A DNA stretch of 14,823 nucleotides from Opitutales bacterium (GTDB lineage: Bacteria > Verrucomicrobiota > Verrucomicrobiia > Opitutales > T3Sed10-336). The notes under the pieces are model-generated. The model made no database searches, had not been told where the DNA came from, and saw nothing but the letters and a program-made list of their open reading frames with translations. The stretch's first letter is position 1, and each line of letters starts with the position of its first letter. The position numbers and the translations under genes were made by a program. The stretch lies in NCBI GenBank assembly GCA_007132315.1, contig SLOW01000057.1, positions 1 through 14,823 on the forward strand. Reading direction: 5' to 3'. Shown here one piece after another: positions 1 through 6,807 of this stretch.

Positions 1-1549
1 CCGCTTCGGCCGCGGCGGCGAGGTTCAGCCCGATTTCGCGCGCCTCCTCCATATCCGGATCGAGCAACGTCACCAGAACCTGATACGGCGCCACCGCCCA
101 CGGCCAGATGATGCCTTTGTCGTCGTGACACTGCTCGATCACCGCCTGCAGGGTGCGGCTGACGCCGATACCGTAGCAGCCCATGACGATGGGGCGGATC
201 TTGCCTTGGGCGTCGCTGTAGTGGGCTCCGAATGCTTCGCTGTATTTGGTTCCGAGCTTGAAAATGTGGCCGACTTCGATCGCCCGCCCCATCGACAAGC
301 CCGCGCCGCACACCGGACAAGGCTCACCCGGCCGGACCCGGCGAAAATCGCCGAACGCGTCGATGGCCAGGTCGCGTTTCACGTTGACGTGGCGCAGGTG
401 ATAACCGTCCCGGTTCGCGCCGGTCACACCGTTGCCCACCAGACGCACGGCGTGGTCGGCGTGAACGCCCGCCAGTTTATCCGGGTGCGCGATGGTGTCG
501 CGCACGGCTCCCAGACTGCCCGGACTCGCCCCCATGATCCCGGCGACTTCGGCTTCCTCCGCCGGCCTGACCCGCTGATAACCGAGGGATCCGAGCTTGG
601 CCTCCTCCAGGTCGTCCTCGCCCCGCAGAATGACGGCAAAAGGCCGGCCGTCGCCGATGTAAATCAGTGTTTTGAACTGCCGCGCGGCGGGAACGTTGTG
701 CGGCTCGGCCGCCAACCGGGCGATGGTGGCGACGCCGGGAGTCGGAAAGCTCTCGATCTCGCCCTCCGGTTCGGCGTCCGCCGCGTCTTCCGGCACCACA
801 CCGCTTCGGGCCTTTTCCCGGTTGCTGGCGTAATCGCAGGAAGGGCAGGTGAAGATGTCGTCGTCGCCGATGTCGGCCGGGGCCATGAATTCGTGCGAGT
901 AACTTCCGCCCATCACGCCGGTATCGGCTTCCACCATGACGTAATCGAGGCCGCAGCGGCGAAAAAAGGCATTGTAGGCATCGCGCATCTTGTGATACGT
1001 GGCGATCGCTCCGTCGTCGTCGGCATCAAAACTGTAACCGTCCTTCATCAGGAATTCGCGCGCCCGCATCAGGCCGAAACGCGGCCGGATTTCATTCCGG
1101 AACTTGGTCTGAATCTGGTAAAAGTTTTTTGGCAGATCCCGGTAGCTGGTCAGTTCGTGCGCCATCATGGCGGTGATGACCTCCTCGTGGGTCGGTCCGA
1201 GGACATAGGCGGGATCCCCCTTCCGCTCCTCCTCGTCCACTTCCGCCGAGGCGCTGTCGGCCCGGTACATCACCTCTCGCGCGGCGTCCCAGCGGGGACC
1301 TTTCATCCACAGTTCCGCCGGGTGAATGGCCGGCATGAAAACCTCGATGGCGCCGGCGCGGTCGAGCTCCCGTCGGCAGATCTCCTCGACTTTCCGCAGC
1401 GCCCGGTATCCGGCCGGCATCCAGGCGTAGATGCCGGCGCCGACCTTGCGGATGAGACCGGCCCGCAGCAGCAGACGGTGGGAGGCGATCTCCGCGTCGG
1501 CGGGACTTTCCTTGAGTGTTGGTATGTAGGATTCCGACCAGAATTGCAT
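1..1549 (-). CDS. proS: Prolyl-tRNA synthetase, C-terminus cut by window edge
   Basis: Class II aminoacyl-tRNA synthetase that charges tRNA-Pro with proline in the cytoplasm. The reverse strand reads open for 516 codons, from the ATG at 1549 to the window edge. The N-terminus (MQFWSESYIPTLKESPADAE) matches bacterial ProS. Motif 2 is visible as GPTHEEVIT and motif 3 as GCYGIGVSRT. Between them lies the YbaK-like editing insertion (with FKTLIYIGDGRPFAVILRGE) that clears alanine mischarged onto tRNA-Pro, so this is the bacterial long type. About the last 50-70 residues, part of the anticodon-binding domain, lie outside the window (the E. coli enzyme is about 570 aa). There is no Shine-Dalgarno before the ATG. 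It diverges from ppk1 across a 181-bp gap holding a 16-bp perfect palindrome. No frameshift was seen. Confidence 0.96.
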   Translation of the reverse strand, partial: MQFWSESYIPTLKESPADAEIASHRLLLRAGLIRKVGAGIYAWMPAGYRALRKVEEICRRELDRAGAIEVFMPAIHPAELWMKGPRWDAAREVMYRADSASAEVDEEERKGDPAYVLGPTHEEVITAMMAHELTSYRDLPKNFYQIQTKFRNEIRPRFGLMRAREFLMKDGYSFDADDDGAIATYHKMRDAYNAFFRRCGLDYVMVEADTGVMGGSYSHEFMAPADIGDDDIFTCPSCDYASNREKARSGVVPEDAADAEPEGEIESFPTPGVATIARLAAEPHNVPAARQFKTLIYIGDGRPFAVILRGEDDLEEAKLGSLGYQRVRPAEEAEVAGIMGASPGSLGAVRDTIAHPDKLAGVHADHAVRLVGNGVTGANRDGYHLRHVNVKRDLAIDAFGDFRRVRPGEPCPVCGAGLSMGRAIEVGHIFKLGTKYSEAFGAHYSDAQGKIRPIVMGCYGIGVSRTLQAVIEQCHDDKGIIWPWAVAPYQVLVTLLDPDMEEAREIGLNLAAAAEA

Positions 1550-1571
1550 GGCGTTGACAACGTGACTGAAT

Positions 1572-1587
1572 GCCGGGCGCGCCCGGC
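1572..1587. repeat. 16-bp perfect palindrome upstream of proS
   Basis: GCCGGGCGCGCCCGGC is identical to its own reverse complement. It lies 23-38 bp before the proS ATG, where the proS promoter would be expected. It could be an operator or an RNA hairpin in a short leader. A chance origin in GC-rich DNA cannot be excluded. Confidence 0.4.
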
Positions 1588-1663
1588 GGTTCGGGAGACC
1601 CGGGGAATTACCGGAACATCTGAAGGCAAACGGACCGGTTAATCAAGCGTCGTCGTTTTTTCG

Positions 1664-1692
1664 TTGGTGAACGCGCCATTCAGGGTTATTCT
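1664..1692 (+). promoter_or_regulatory. Putative sigma-70-type promoter of ppk1
   Basis: TTGGTG (1664-1669), a 17-bp spacer, then TATTCT (1687-1692). The ppk1 ATG follows 38 bp later, giving a leader of about 30 nt. It lies in the proS-ppk1 divergent gap, where a promoter is needed. Called by eye only. Confidence 0.4.
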
Positions 1693-1730
1693 CTTCGGAA
1701 CGACCGGAACCGAGACCACCGAGCCCGAGC

Positions 1731-3833
1731 ATGCCGAAAAACACCGCCATCCGAACGCCCGAACCCGCCGAGGGGTCAACCGCCAAGCTTCCGTATTTCA
1801 ACCGGGAGTTGAGCTGGCTGGCCTTCAACCGTCGGGTTCTCGAGCAGGCGTTCTCCGGGAACAACCCCTTGCTCGAACGTTTGAAATTTCTCTCGATCGT
1901 CAGTTCGAACCTGGACGAATTTTTCGAGATCCGCGTGGCGGGGAACATTCAACAGGTGGAGTCGGGCGACACGACCGCCGAGCCGGACGGCGTCACCCCC
2001 TCCGAACAGTTGCGGCGTATCCACGACGTGGTTGTTTCCATGGTGGACGATCAATACCGCTGCTGGCGCGAGGAACTGATTCCCCGCCTGCGCGAGCGGG
2101 AGATCGATTTCACCACCCCCGAACAGCTCACGCCGTCCGAACGCCGCTGGGTCAACCAATACTTCCGCGAACACGTCTATCCCGTTCTCACCCCATTGGC
2201 CATCGATCCGGCCCACCCGTTTCCCCAGATCGGCAACAAGACACTCAATATCCTCGTCTCCCTCCACAACCCGGAAACCCGCTCGTCCGAGCCGCTGATG
2301 GCCATCCTTCCGGTCCCGCGCATTCTACCCCGCGTCGTGTGGATCGACCCCGAAAAGGCCGGCGTCCAGCGCTACATTTTCCTGAGCGACATCGTCAAAC
2401 TCGGAGCGGGCGACCTGTTTCCCGGCTACTGGATCCGGACCGCCCACGCCTTCCGGATCACCCGCAACAGCGATCTGTACATCGACGAGGAAGAAGCCGA
2501 CAACCTCCTGCAACGGATCGAGGAAGAACTGCACAAGCGCAAACGCGGGGCGGCCGTCCGTCTCGAAATCGAGGAGGGAGCCGACGAAGACATCCTCCAG
2601 CGCCTGCTGCACCATCTCAACCTCCCCCGCGACTATGTGTTTCGCATTCACGGCCCGATCAACCTGATGCGCCTGTTCAGCGTGTACGAGATGATCAACC
2701 GGCCGGACCTGAAATACAAATCCTTCACACCGGTCCTGCCGCCGCCATTCGGCAACACCCAGCCTCTTTTCAAGTACCTCGCGCAACGCGACGTGATTCT
2801 CCACCACCCCTTCGACTCCTTCGGCGCGGTGCTGGAGTTTATCGAAACCGCCGCCAACGACCCCCGCGTGTTCGCGATCAAACAAACGCTCTACCGAACC
2901 AGCGGCGACTCTCCGATCATCCGCGCCCTGATGGAGGCCTCGGAAAAAGGGAAACAGGTAACCGTGCTGGTGGAGCTCAAGGCGCGTTTCGACGAGGCCA
3001 ACAACATCCAGTGGGCCAAACAACTGGAGGACGCCGGCGTCCACGTGGTGTACGGCATGGTCGGCCACAAGATACACTGCAAGTGCTGCCTGGTCGTCCG
3101 GCGAGAGAGCGGCAAGCTGAGACGCTACGTCCACCTCGGCACCGGCAACTACAACCCGCAGACGGCCAGACTATACACCGACCTCGGCTTCCTGACCGCC
3201 CGCGAACACATCACCGAAGAGGCCGCCGCCCTGTTCAACACCCTGACCGGCTACGGTCGCCGCCCCGCGTTCAAGTCGCTGCTCGCGGCTCCCTACAACC
3301 TCCACACGCGTATCCAGGAGCTCATTCAGCGCGAGGCCGACAACGCGCGCGACGGTCTGCCGGCGCGCCTCATCGCCAAGATCAACAATCTCGTCGATCC
3401 GGCCACCATCGCCAACCTCTACAACGCGTCGCAGGCCGGTGTGAAAATCGATCTCATCGTCCGCGGCAACTGCTGCCTGGTCCCCGGCGTGCCGGGCGCC
3501 AGCGAGAACATCACCGTCCGCAGCATCGTCGGCCGCTTTCTCGAACACAGCCGCATCTTTTACTTCGAAAATGGCCGGGAGGAACCGCTCATCCTGTTGG
3601 GCAGCGCCGACTGGATGCCCCGGAATTTTTTCCGTCGGGTGGAAATCCTGTTTCCGGTCGAAGACGAGACCCTGCGCCGCCACATTTTCGAAGACATCCT
3701 GCAAATCTACCTGCGCGATACAAAAAACACCCGCATCCTGCAGTCCAACGGAGCCTACCTCCCGGCCGAGACCGGCCCCGACGTACCCGCGTTTTCCTCA
3801 CACGAACATTTCATCGAACACGCCGGTGCGTAA
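1731..3833 (+). CDS. ppk1: Polyphosphate kinase 1
   Basis: Reversibly transfers the gamma-phosphate of ATP onto polyphosphate chains, making the inorganic polyP store used in stress survival and phosphate storage. The 700-aa product is close to the usual length (E. coli 688). The N-terminal domain opens with YFNRELSWLAFNRRVLEQA and LKFLSIVSSNLDEFFEIRVAG, which are hallmarks of the family. The phospho-accepting histidine is His449 in GHKIHCKCC, aligned with E. coli His435. The second conserved histidine is His606 in FLEHSRIFYFENG, aligned with His592. HLGTGNYNPQTARLYTD and SADWMPRN are also intact. The ATG at 1731 fits the family N-terminus, with no strong Shine-Dalgarno. No phosphate-regulon gene (ppx, pho) is adjacent. 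Downstream it converges on the Fur-family gene. Confidence 0.97.
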   Translation: MPKNTAIRTPEPAEGSTAKLPYFNRELSWLAFNRRVLEQAFSGNNPLLERLKFLSIVSSNLDEFFEIRVAGNIQQVESGDTTAEPDGVTPSEQLRRIHDVVVSMVDDQYRCWREELIPRLREREIDFTTPEQLTPSERRWVNQYFREHVYPVLTPLAIDPAHPFPQIGNKTLNILVSLHNPETRSSEPLMAILPVPRILPRVVWIDPEKAGVQRYIFLSDIVKLGAGDLFPGYWIRTAHAFRITRNSDLYIDEEEADNLLQRIEEELHKRKRGAAVRLEIEEGADEDILQRLLHHLNLPRDYVFRIHGPINLMRLFSVYEMINRPDLKYKSFTPVLPPPFGNTQPLFKYLAQRDVILHHPFDSFGAVLEFIETAANDPRVFAIKQTLYRTSGDSPIIRALMEASEKGKQVTVLVELKARFDEANNIQWAKQLEDAGVHVVYGMVGHKIHCKCCLVVRRESGKLRRYVHLGTGNYNPQTARLYTDLGFLTAREHITEEAAALFNTLTGYGRRPAFKSLLAAPYNLHTRIQELIQREADNARDGLPARLIAKINNLVDPATIANLYNASQAGVKIDLIVRGNCCLVPGVPGASENITVRSIVGRFLEHSRIFYFENGREEPLILLGSADWMPRNFFRRVEILFPVEDETLRRHIFEDILQIYLRDTKNTRILQSNGAYLPAETGPDVPAFSSHEHFIEHAGA

Positions 3834-3949
3834 CCGCCTCCCCCATCCACCCCAGGTCCCGCTCGACCGACTGAATGCGCAGCGCCGCTCGTTCGACGGC
3901 GGCAGACCGGACCACAACAGGAACACCCTTCCGAGCTCCAGAAGTCGGG

Positions 3950-3991
3950 CTCGCCACTCGCCCATCGCCCCTCGTCCCTCACCTCTCACGC
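3950..3991. repeat. Six tandem degenerate heptamers, consensus CTCGCCC
   Basis: Successive 7-mers are CTCGCCA, CTCGCCC, ATCGCCC, CTCGTCC, CTCACCT and CTCACGC. The array lies in the 183-bp convergent gap between ppk1 and the Fur-family gene. Repeat-like but weaker pyrimidine-rich sequence continues to about 4016. The remainder of the gap shows nothing recognisable and no obvious terminator with a T-tract. Confidence 0.6.
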
Positions 3992-4016
3992 CCCGCGTCG
4001 TCCCGCGCCCCACCCT

Positions 4017-4403
4017 TCAGACTGCGCCGGGTCTCCCCGGCGCGCAGTCCGGACACCGGCCGTAAACGATCAACTCGTGCCCCTCCGCCACGAAGCCGCT
4101 CGGCAGCGAAAGTGTGGCTTCCTCCTGGGGAAGCGGCAGGTCGTAAACCTGCCGGCAGCGGTTACAGATAAAGTGAATGTGTTCCGGCGCGGGAACCTCG
4201 TAACGGGTGGGCTGGCCCGGGTATTGAATCCCCACCAGGACCCCGTCATCCAGCATCGCGCGTATCGACCGGTAAACGGTGGTCATTCCCAGGCTGGGCA
4301 CTTCTTTTTTTCCCTGGCGCAGGATTTCCTCCGGCGTCAGGGGACGTCCCTCCTCCCGCAGCACCCTGAGAATCGCCGAACGTTGTTTGGTTCTCCGCTG
4401 CAT
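4017..4403 (-). CDS. Fur-family metal- or peroxide-responsive repressor
   Basis: A 128-aa DNA-binding regulator of the Fur/Zur/PerR family. The N-terminal winged helix (residues about 5-70) contains the recognition-helix motif PSLGMTTVYRSI. The dimerisation domain has HIHFICNRC (His75, His77, Cys80, Cys83) and GRCPDC (Cys117, Cys120), giving the paired CxxC structural zinc site. The sequence does not decide between iron, zinc or peroxide sensing. The ATG at 4403 is preferred: the open frame runs 47 codons further upstream, but that extension shows no family similarity and would run into the divergent DUF971 gene. The product is slightly short for the family (130-150 aa). A run of seven A occurs in the coding strand near residues 31-34. 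It diverges from the DUF971 gene across 94 bp, where no clear operator was recognised. Confidence 0.9.
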   Translation of the reverse strand: MQRRTKQRSAILRVLREEGRPLTPEEILRQGKKEVPSLGMTTVYRSIRAMLDDGVLVGIQYPGQPTRYEVPAPEHIHFICNRCRQVYDLPLPQEEATLSLPSGFVAEGHELIVYGRCPDCAPGRPGAV

Positions 4404-4460
4404 GGCCGGCAAGCTACCCCAACCGACACATCGGAATCCAGCCCAAAGGCGACAACGCGG

Positions 4461-4490
4461 TTGCCTCGGGGCATCAACACGCCCCATACT
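4461..4490 (+). promoter_or_regulatory. Putative promoter of the DUF971 gene, near-leaderless
   Basis: TTGCCT (4461-4466), an 18-bp spacer, then CATACT (4485-4490). Only 7 nt separate the -10 from the ATG at 4498, so transcription would start at or beside the start codon. The same geometry recurs before other genes here. Confidence 0.45.
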
Positions 4491-4497
4491 CTTTGGG

Positions 4498-4794
4498 ATG
4501 CTGCGTCCAAAGAACATCGAGCTCATCGGCGACGAAGTCGCCATCGCCTGGACCGACGGTTCGGAGAGTTATTTCCGCATGGACGAACTCCGCAAGAACT
4601 CGCCCAGCGCCGAGAACTGCGGGGAAACGGATATCCTCGGCCACACTCACGGAGGCACCGACCGCACCGATTTCTCCGGAGTCCGGGTCGTCGGGTGGGA
4701 ATTCATAGGCAACTACGCCATCCGCTTCGATTTCAGCGACGGCCACAACACCGGCCTCTACAGTTTCTCCTACCTCCGGGAACTCGACACCTGA
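4498..4794 (+). CDS. DUF971 / gamma-butyrobetaine hydroxylase-like N-terminal domain protein
   Basis: A 98-aa single-domain protein. It matches the DUF971 pattern: an opening RPKNIELIGDEVAIAWTDG, a middle LRKNSPSAE, and an end GNYAIRFDFSDGHNTGLYS followed by SYLREL. In eukaryotes the domain forms the N-terminus of gamma-butyrobetaine hydroxylase. In bacteria stand-alone copies have been linked loosely to Fe-S or metal handling, but the function is not established. The central insert CGETDILGHTHGG plus TDFSGVRVVGWE is longer than in proteobacterial versions and supplies a Cys and two His that could bind metal; that is inference. The ATG at 4498 is the domain's natural start; upstream in-frame codons are antisense to the Fur gene. 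There is no Shine-Dalgarno. It diverges from the Fur-family gene. Confidence 0.85.
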   Translation: MLRPKNIELIGDEVAIAWTDGSESYFRMDELRKNSPSAENCGETDILGHTHGGTDRTDFSGVRVVGWEFIGNYAIRFDFSDGHNTGLYSFSYLRELDT

Positions 4795-4834
4795 CCTCCG
4801 GGAAATCGGCCATCCCGCCCGAACCCGCCCCGAA

Positions 4835-4885
4835 GCAAAGCACGCCTGCCTCCGGCGGCAGCGGGAGCGCCGCCCTCCAAAGGAC
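4835..4885. repeat. Dispersed intergenic repeat, copy A
   Basis: A 51-bp GC-rich element that aligns with 8817-8863 at roughly 80% by eye. The shared core is GCAA(A/G)GCAC(A/G)CCTGCC, CCGGCGG, GGAG(C/T)GCC and TCCA(A/G)(A/G)GGAC. Internal dyads such as CTGCC/GGCAG can fold, and a second hairpin (GGACG with CGTCC, 4882-4897) follows directly. It sits in the 249-bp gap between the DUF971 gene and hisI. The rest of that gap shows no gene. Confidence 0.6.
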
Positions 4886-5007
4886 GCTGGCACGTCCCTT
4901 GTGCTCGAGGACCACACCCCCGCATGACCGCGGACCCGATCCCGATTCGGATTCTCGAACGATGACACGCCGATTTTCATTGGGTCTCCAACGGTGGCCC
5001 GGCGGTC

Positions 5008-5037
5008 TTGACCCCGGCGGCGATCCGTCGGAAAACC
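5008..5037 (+). promoter_or_regulatory. Weak putative promoter of hisI
   Basis: TTGACC (5008-5013) is a good -35 and lies 36 bp before the hisI ATG. The matching -10 position (5032-5037, AAAACC) is poor. It is listed because its spacing equals that of five other genes in the window. Confidence 0.25.
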
Positions 5038-5043
5038 AAACAC

Positions 5044-5487
5044 ATGAAGGATTCCATTTTCCCGGAACGCACCGACCGCAACGCCATCGAAAAGGGAGAC
5101 GTGCTCAGGCCGAAATTCGACGAACACGGCCTGATTCCCTGCATCACGGTCGATGCCGCCAGCAGGGACGTGCTGATGTTCGCCTTCATGAACGCGGAGG
5201 CCCTCGATCTCACCCTCAAGAGCGGCAAGGCCACCTATTTCAGCCGCAGCCGCGGCAAACTCTGGATCAAGGGCGAAGAATCCGGGCTGGTGCAGAAGGT
5301 GAAAGAGGTTTACGTCGATTGCGACCAGGACGTCGTCATGATCGAGGTCGAGGTCGCCGGCACCGGCTGTTGCCACCAGGGGTTCCGCTCTTGCTTCTAC
5401 CGGCGGGTCAGCGACCGGGAGAACCGGAAGCTGGCGTTCACTCAGGAACGGGTCTTCGATCCGAAGGCGGTTTACAAGAAGACGTGA
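5044..5487 (+). CDS. hisI: Phosphoribosyl-AMP cyclohydrolase
   Basis: Third step of histidine biosynthesis: opens the purine ring of phosphoribosyl-AMP in the cytoplasm. The 147-aa product is a stand-alone HisI with no fused HisE pyrophosphohydrolase. The family core is clear. VLMFAFMNAEAL and ATYFSRSRGKLWIKGEESG are followed by the metal-binding DCDQD (Asp92, Asp94, Asp96, with Cys93), then CCHQGFRSCFYRR (Cys109-Cys110, Cys117). The Cys residues supply the zinc site and the Asp residues the magnesium site. The ATG at 5044 is chosen; a TTG start at 5008 would only add 12 unconserved residues. No other his gene is nearby, so the pathway is scattered. The last 50 bp overlap the 3' end of alr on the other strand. 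Confidence 0.95.
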   Translation: MKDSIFPERTDRNAIEKGDVLRPKFDEHGLIPCITVDAASRDVLMFAFMNAEALDLTLKSGKATYFSRSRGKLWIKGEESGLVQKVKEVYVDCDQDVVMIEVEVAGTGCCHQGFRSCFYRRVSDRENRKLAFTQERVFDPKAVYKKT

Positions 5488-6619
5488 GGTAAACCCGCTT
5501 CACCCGGTTGGTCAGCGAGCACAGAACCTCCCACGGAATTGTACGGCTCCACGCGCTGAACTCGCGGATCGTGATTTCGGCCGCCCCCTGCCGTCCGAAA
5601 AACGTCGCCCGGTCGCCGCAGGCGACTTCGGGCAGGTCGCTGACATCGACCATCACCTCGTCCATGGTCACCCGTCCCAGAATGGGGCAGCGCCGTTCGC
5701 GCACCAGAACCGACGCGCGGTTGCCGCACGCCAGCGGAATACCGTCGCCGTAACCGGCTCCGACCACCGCCACCCGCGTGGGCCGCTCCAGGCGACACGT
5801 CCGGCCGTAACTGACCTCGGTTCCCGCCGGCAGTTCCTTGAGCAGGCTGACCCGCGAATGCAGGCTGCACACGGGCCGCAAACCCACCTCCCGCAACCGT
5901 CCGGAGGCCGATTCGAAGGGCGGGACGCCGTACTGCGCCAAACCGATCCGCACCGCGTTGAAGCCGGCCTCGGGAGCAAAGGTGTCCAGCCCGGCGCTGT
6001 TGTCGGCGTGAACGAGCAACCCTTCCCGGTTCCATTCCGGCCGGTCTCCGAGCACGTCCAAAAAACGCCGCCTCTGGATCGCGGTGAATTCCGGATCGGA
6101 ATCGGCACTGGACAAGTGCGTGTACACGCCCCGCAATTCCAGATGCCGCGCCTCCGCGAGCTTCCGGAAGAGCGGATCGGCCCACTCGTGCCAGATACCC
6201 AGCCGCCCCATTCCGGTATCCACTTTCAAATGCACCGGCAATTTCCGGCCGGCGCGAGCGGCGGCACGATCGAACCGTTCGACTTCCCCGGCCGAAGAAA
6301 CGGTGGGGGTCAGGTTGTGGGTCACGAGCAGATCCTCCTCGCCGGGAAAGACCGCACTCAGAATCAGAATCGGAGCCCGGGCGTCGCATCCCCGCACCAC
6401 GGCCGCCTCTGAAAGGCCCGCCACGGCGTAAAGGTCCACCAGGTCACGTTCCGCCAGAAAGGATGCCACCCGGGACAACCCGTGCCCGTAGGCGTCGGCC
6501 TTGACCACCGAAATGTAACGGCACCCCGACGGCAACACGCCCCGGAGCGCGCGAATATTATATTCCAACGCGCCCAGATCGATCTCGGCGTGACAGCGAA
6601 CGGGCCATTCGGTGGTCAT
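5438..6619 (-). CDS. alr: Alanine racemase, PLP-dependent
   Basis: Interconverts L- and D-alanine, supplying D-Ala for peptidoglycan. The 393-aa product has the N-terminal PLP barrel with VVKADAYGHG (Lys40 binds PLP) and the C-terminal beta domain with VSYGRTC (Tyr271, the second catalytic base). The domain also contains VGAGYGDGIP and GRVTMDEVMVDVS. VDTGMGRLG and RIGLAQYG are present as expected. In the late motif IPWEVLCSLTNRVKRVY, Trp363 replaces the Tyr found in the Geobacillus enzyme, a change I believe is tolerated in the family. The ATG at 6619 is chosen because an 18-codon extension would need a TTG start and lacks similarity. The last 16 codons, beyond the conserved RVY, lie antisense to hisI. 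Confidence 0.96.
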   Translation of the reverse strand: MTTEWPVRCHAEIDLGALEYNIRALRGVLPSGCRYISVVKADAYGHGLSRVASFLAERDLVDLYAVAGLSEAAVVRGCDARAPILILSAVFPGEEDLLVTHNLTPTVSSAGEVERFDRAAARAGRKLPVHLKVDTGMGRLGIWHEWADPLFRKLAEARHLELRGVYTHLSSADSDPEFTAIQRRRFLDVLGDRPEWNREGLLVHADNSAGLDTFAPEAGFNAVRIGLAQYGVPPFESASGRLREVGLRPVCSLHSRVSLLKELPAGTEVSYGRTCRLERPTRVAVVGAGYGDGIPLACGNRASVLVRERRCPILGRVTMDEVMVDVSDLPEVACGDRATFFGRQGAAEITIREFSAWSRTIPWEVLCSLTNRVKRVYLTSSCKPPSDRRPVPE

Positions 6620-6630
6620 GTCCAAATGCC

Positions 6631-6647
6631 AAACCGTTAGACGGTTT
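6631..6647. repeat. Short inverted repeat upstream of alr
   Basis: AAACCG, a 5-nt loop, then CGGTTT: a perfect 6-bp dyad centred 20 bp before the alr ATG. It could be an operator or a small leader hairpin. The rest of the 188-bp alr-hemF divergent gap shows no gene and no convincing promoter, although TTGAAA occurs at 6767. Confidence 0.3.
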
Positions 6648-6807
6648 CGGGCCCATCGGCCAGCCGGAAACAAGAACGATGCACAACTTCAAGTGTCCCT
6701 GGAACGAATTCACAAAACATACCCGTCTCTAATCACCGCCCCGTTCTCGCCGCAACCCGTTTTACATTGAAAGGCCCGACGACGCCCCGCATGGTCCTAT
6801 TCCTCCG

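Noticed and set aside
125..1642. A 505-codon plus-strand open frame
   Set aside because: It is exactly antisense, codon for codon, to proS, which has clear family motifs. The long frame results from the high-GC codon bias of proS.
1664..3874. A 736-codon plus-strand frame longer than ppk1 itself
   Set aside because: It overlaps ppk1 in another frame, is very rich in Arg and Pro, and has no recognisable motif, whereas the ppk1 frame is unmistakable.
4404..4497. A Fur, Zur or PerR operator in the divergent gap
   Set aside because: I looked for a palindrome of the known box types and saw only a partial CAAC/GTTG dyad over the -35, which is too short to call.
4077..5492. A 471-codon plus-strand frame across the Fur, DUF971 and hisI region
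   Set aside because: It crosses three well-supported genes and two intergenic gaps, with the low-complexity Arg/Pro composition of a shadow frame.
5528..5533. Trp363 replacing the late Tyr in alanine racemase
   Set aside because: The other catalytic residues (Lys40, Tyr271) are intact, and I believe Trp at this place is common in the family, so it is not evidence of a changed function.
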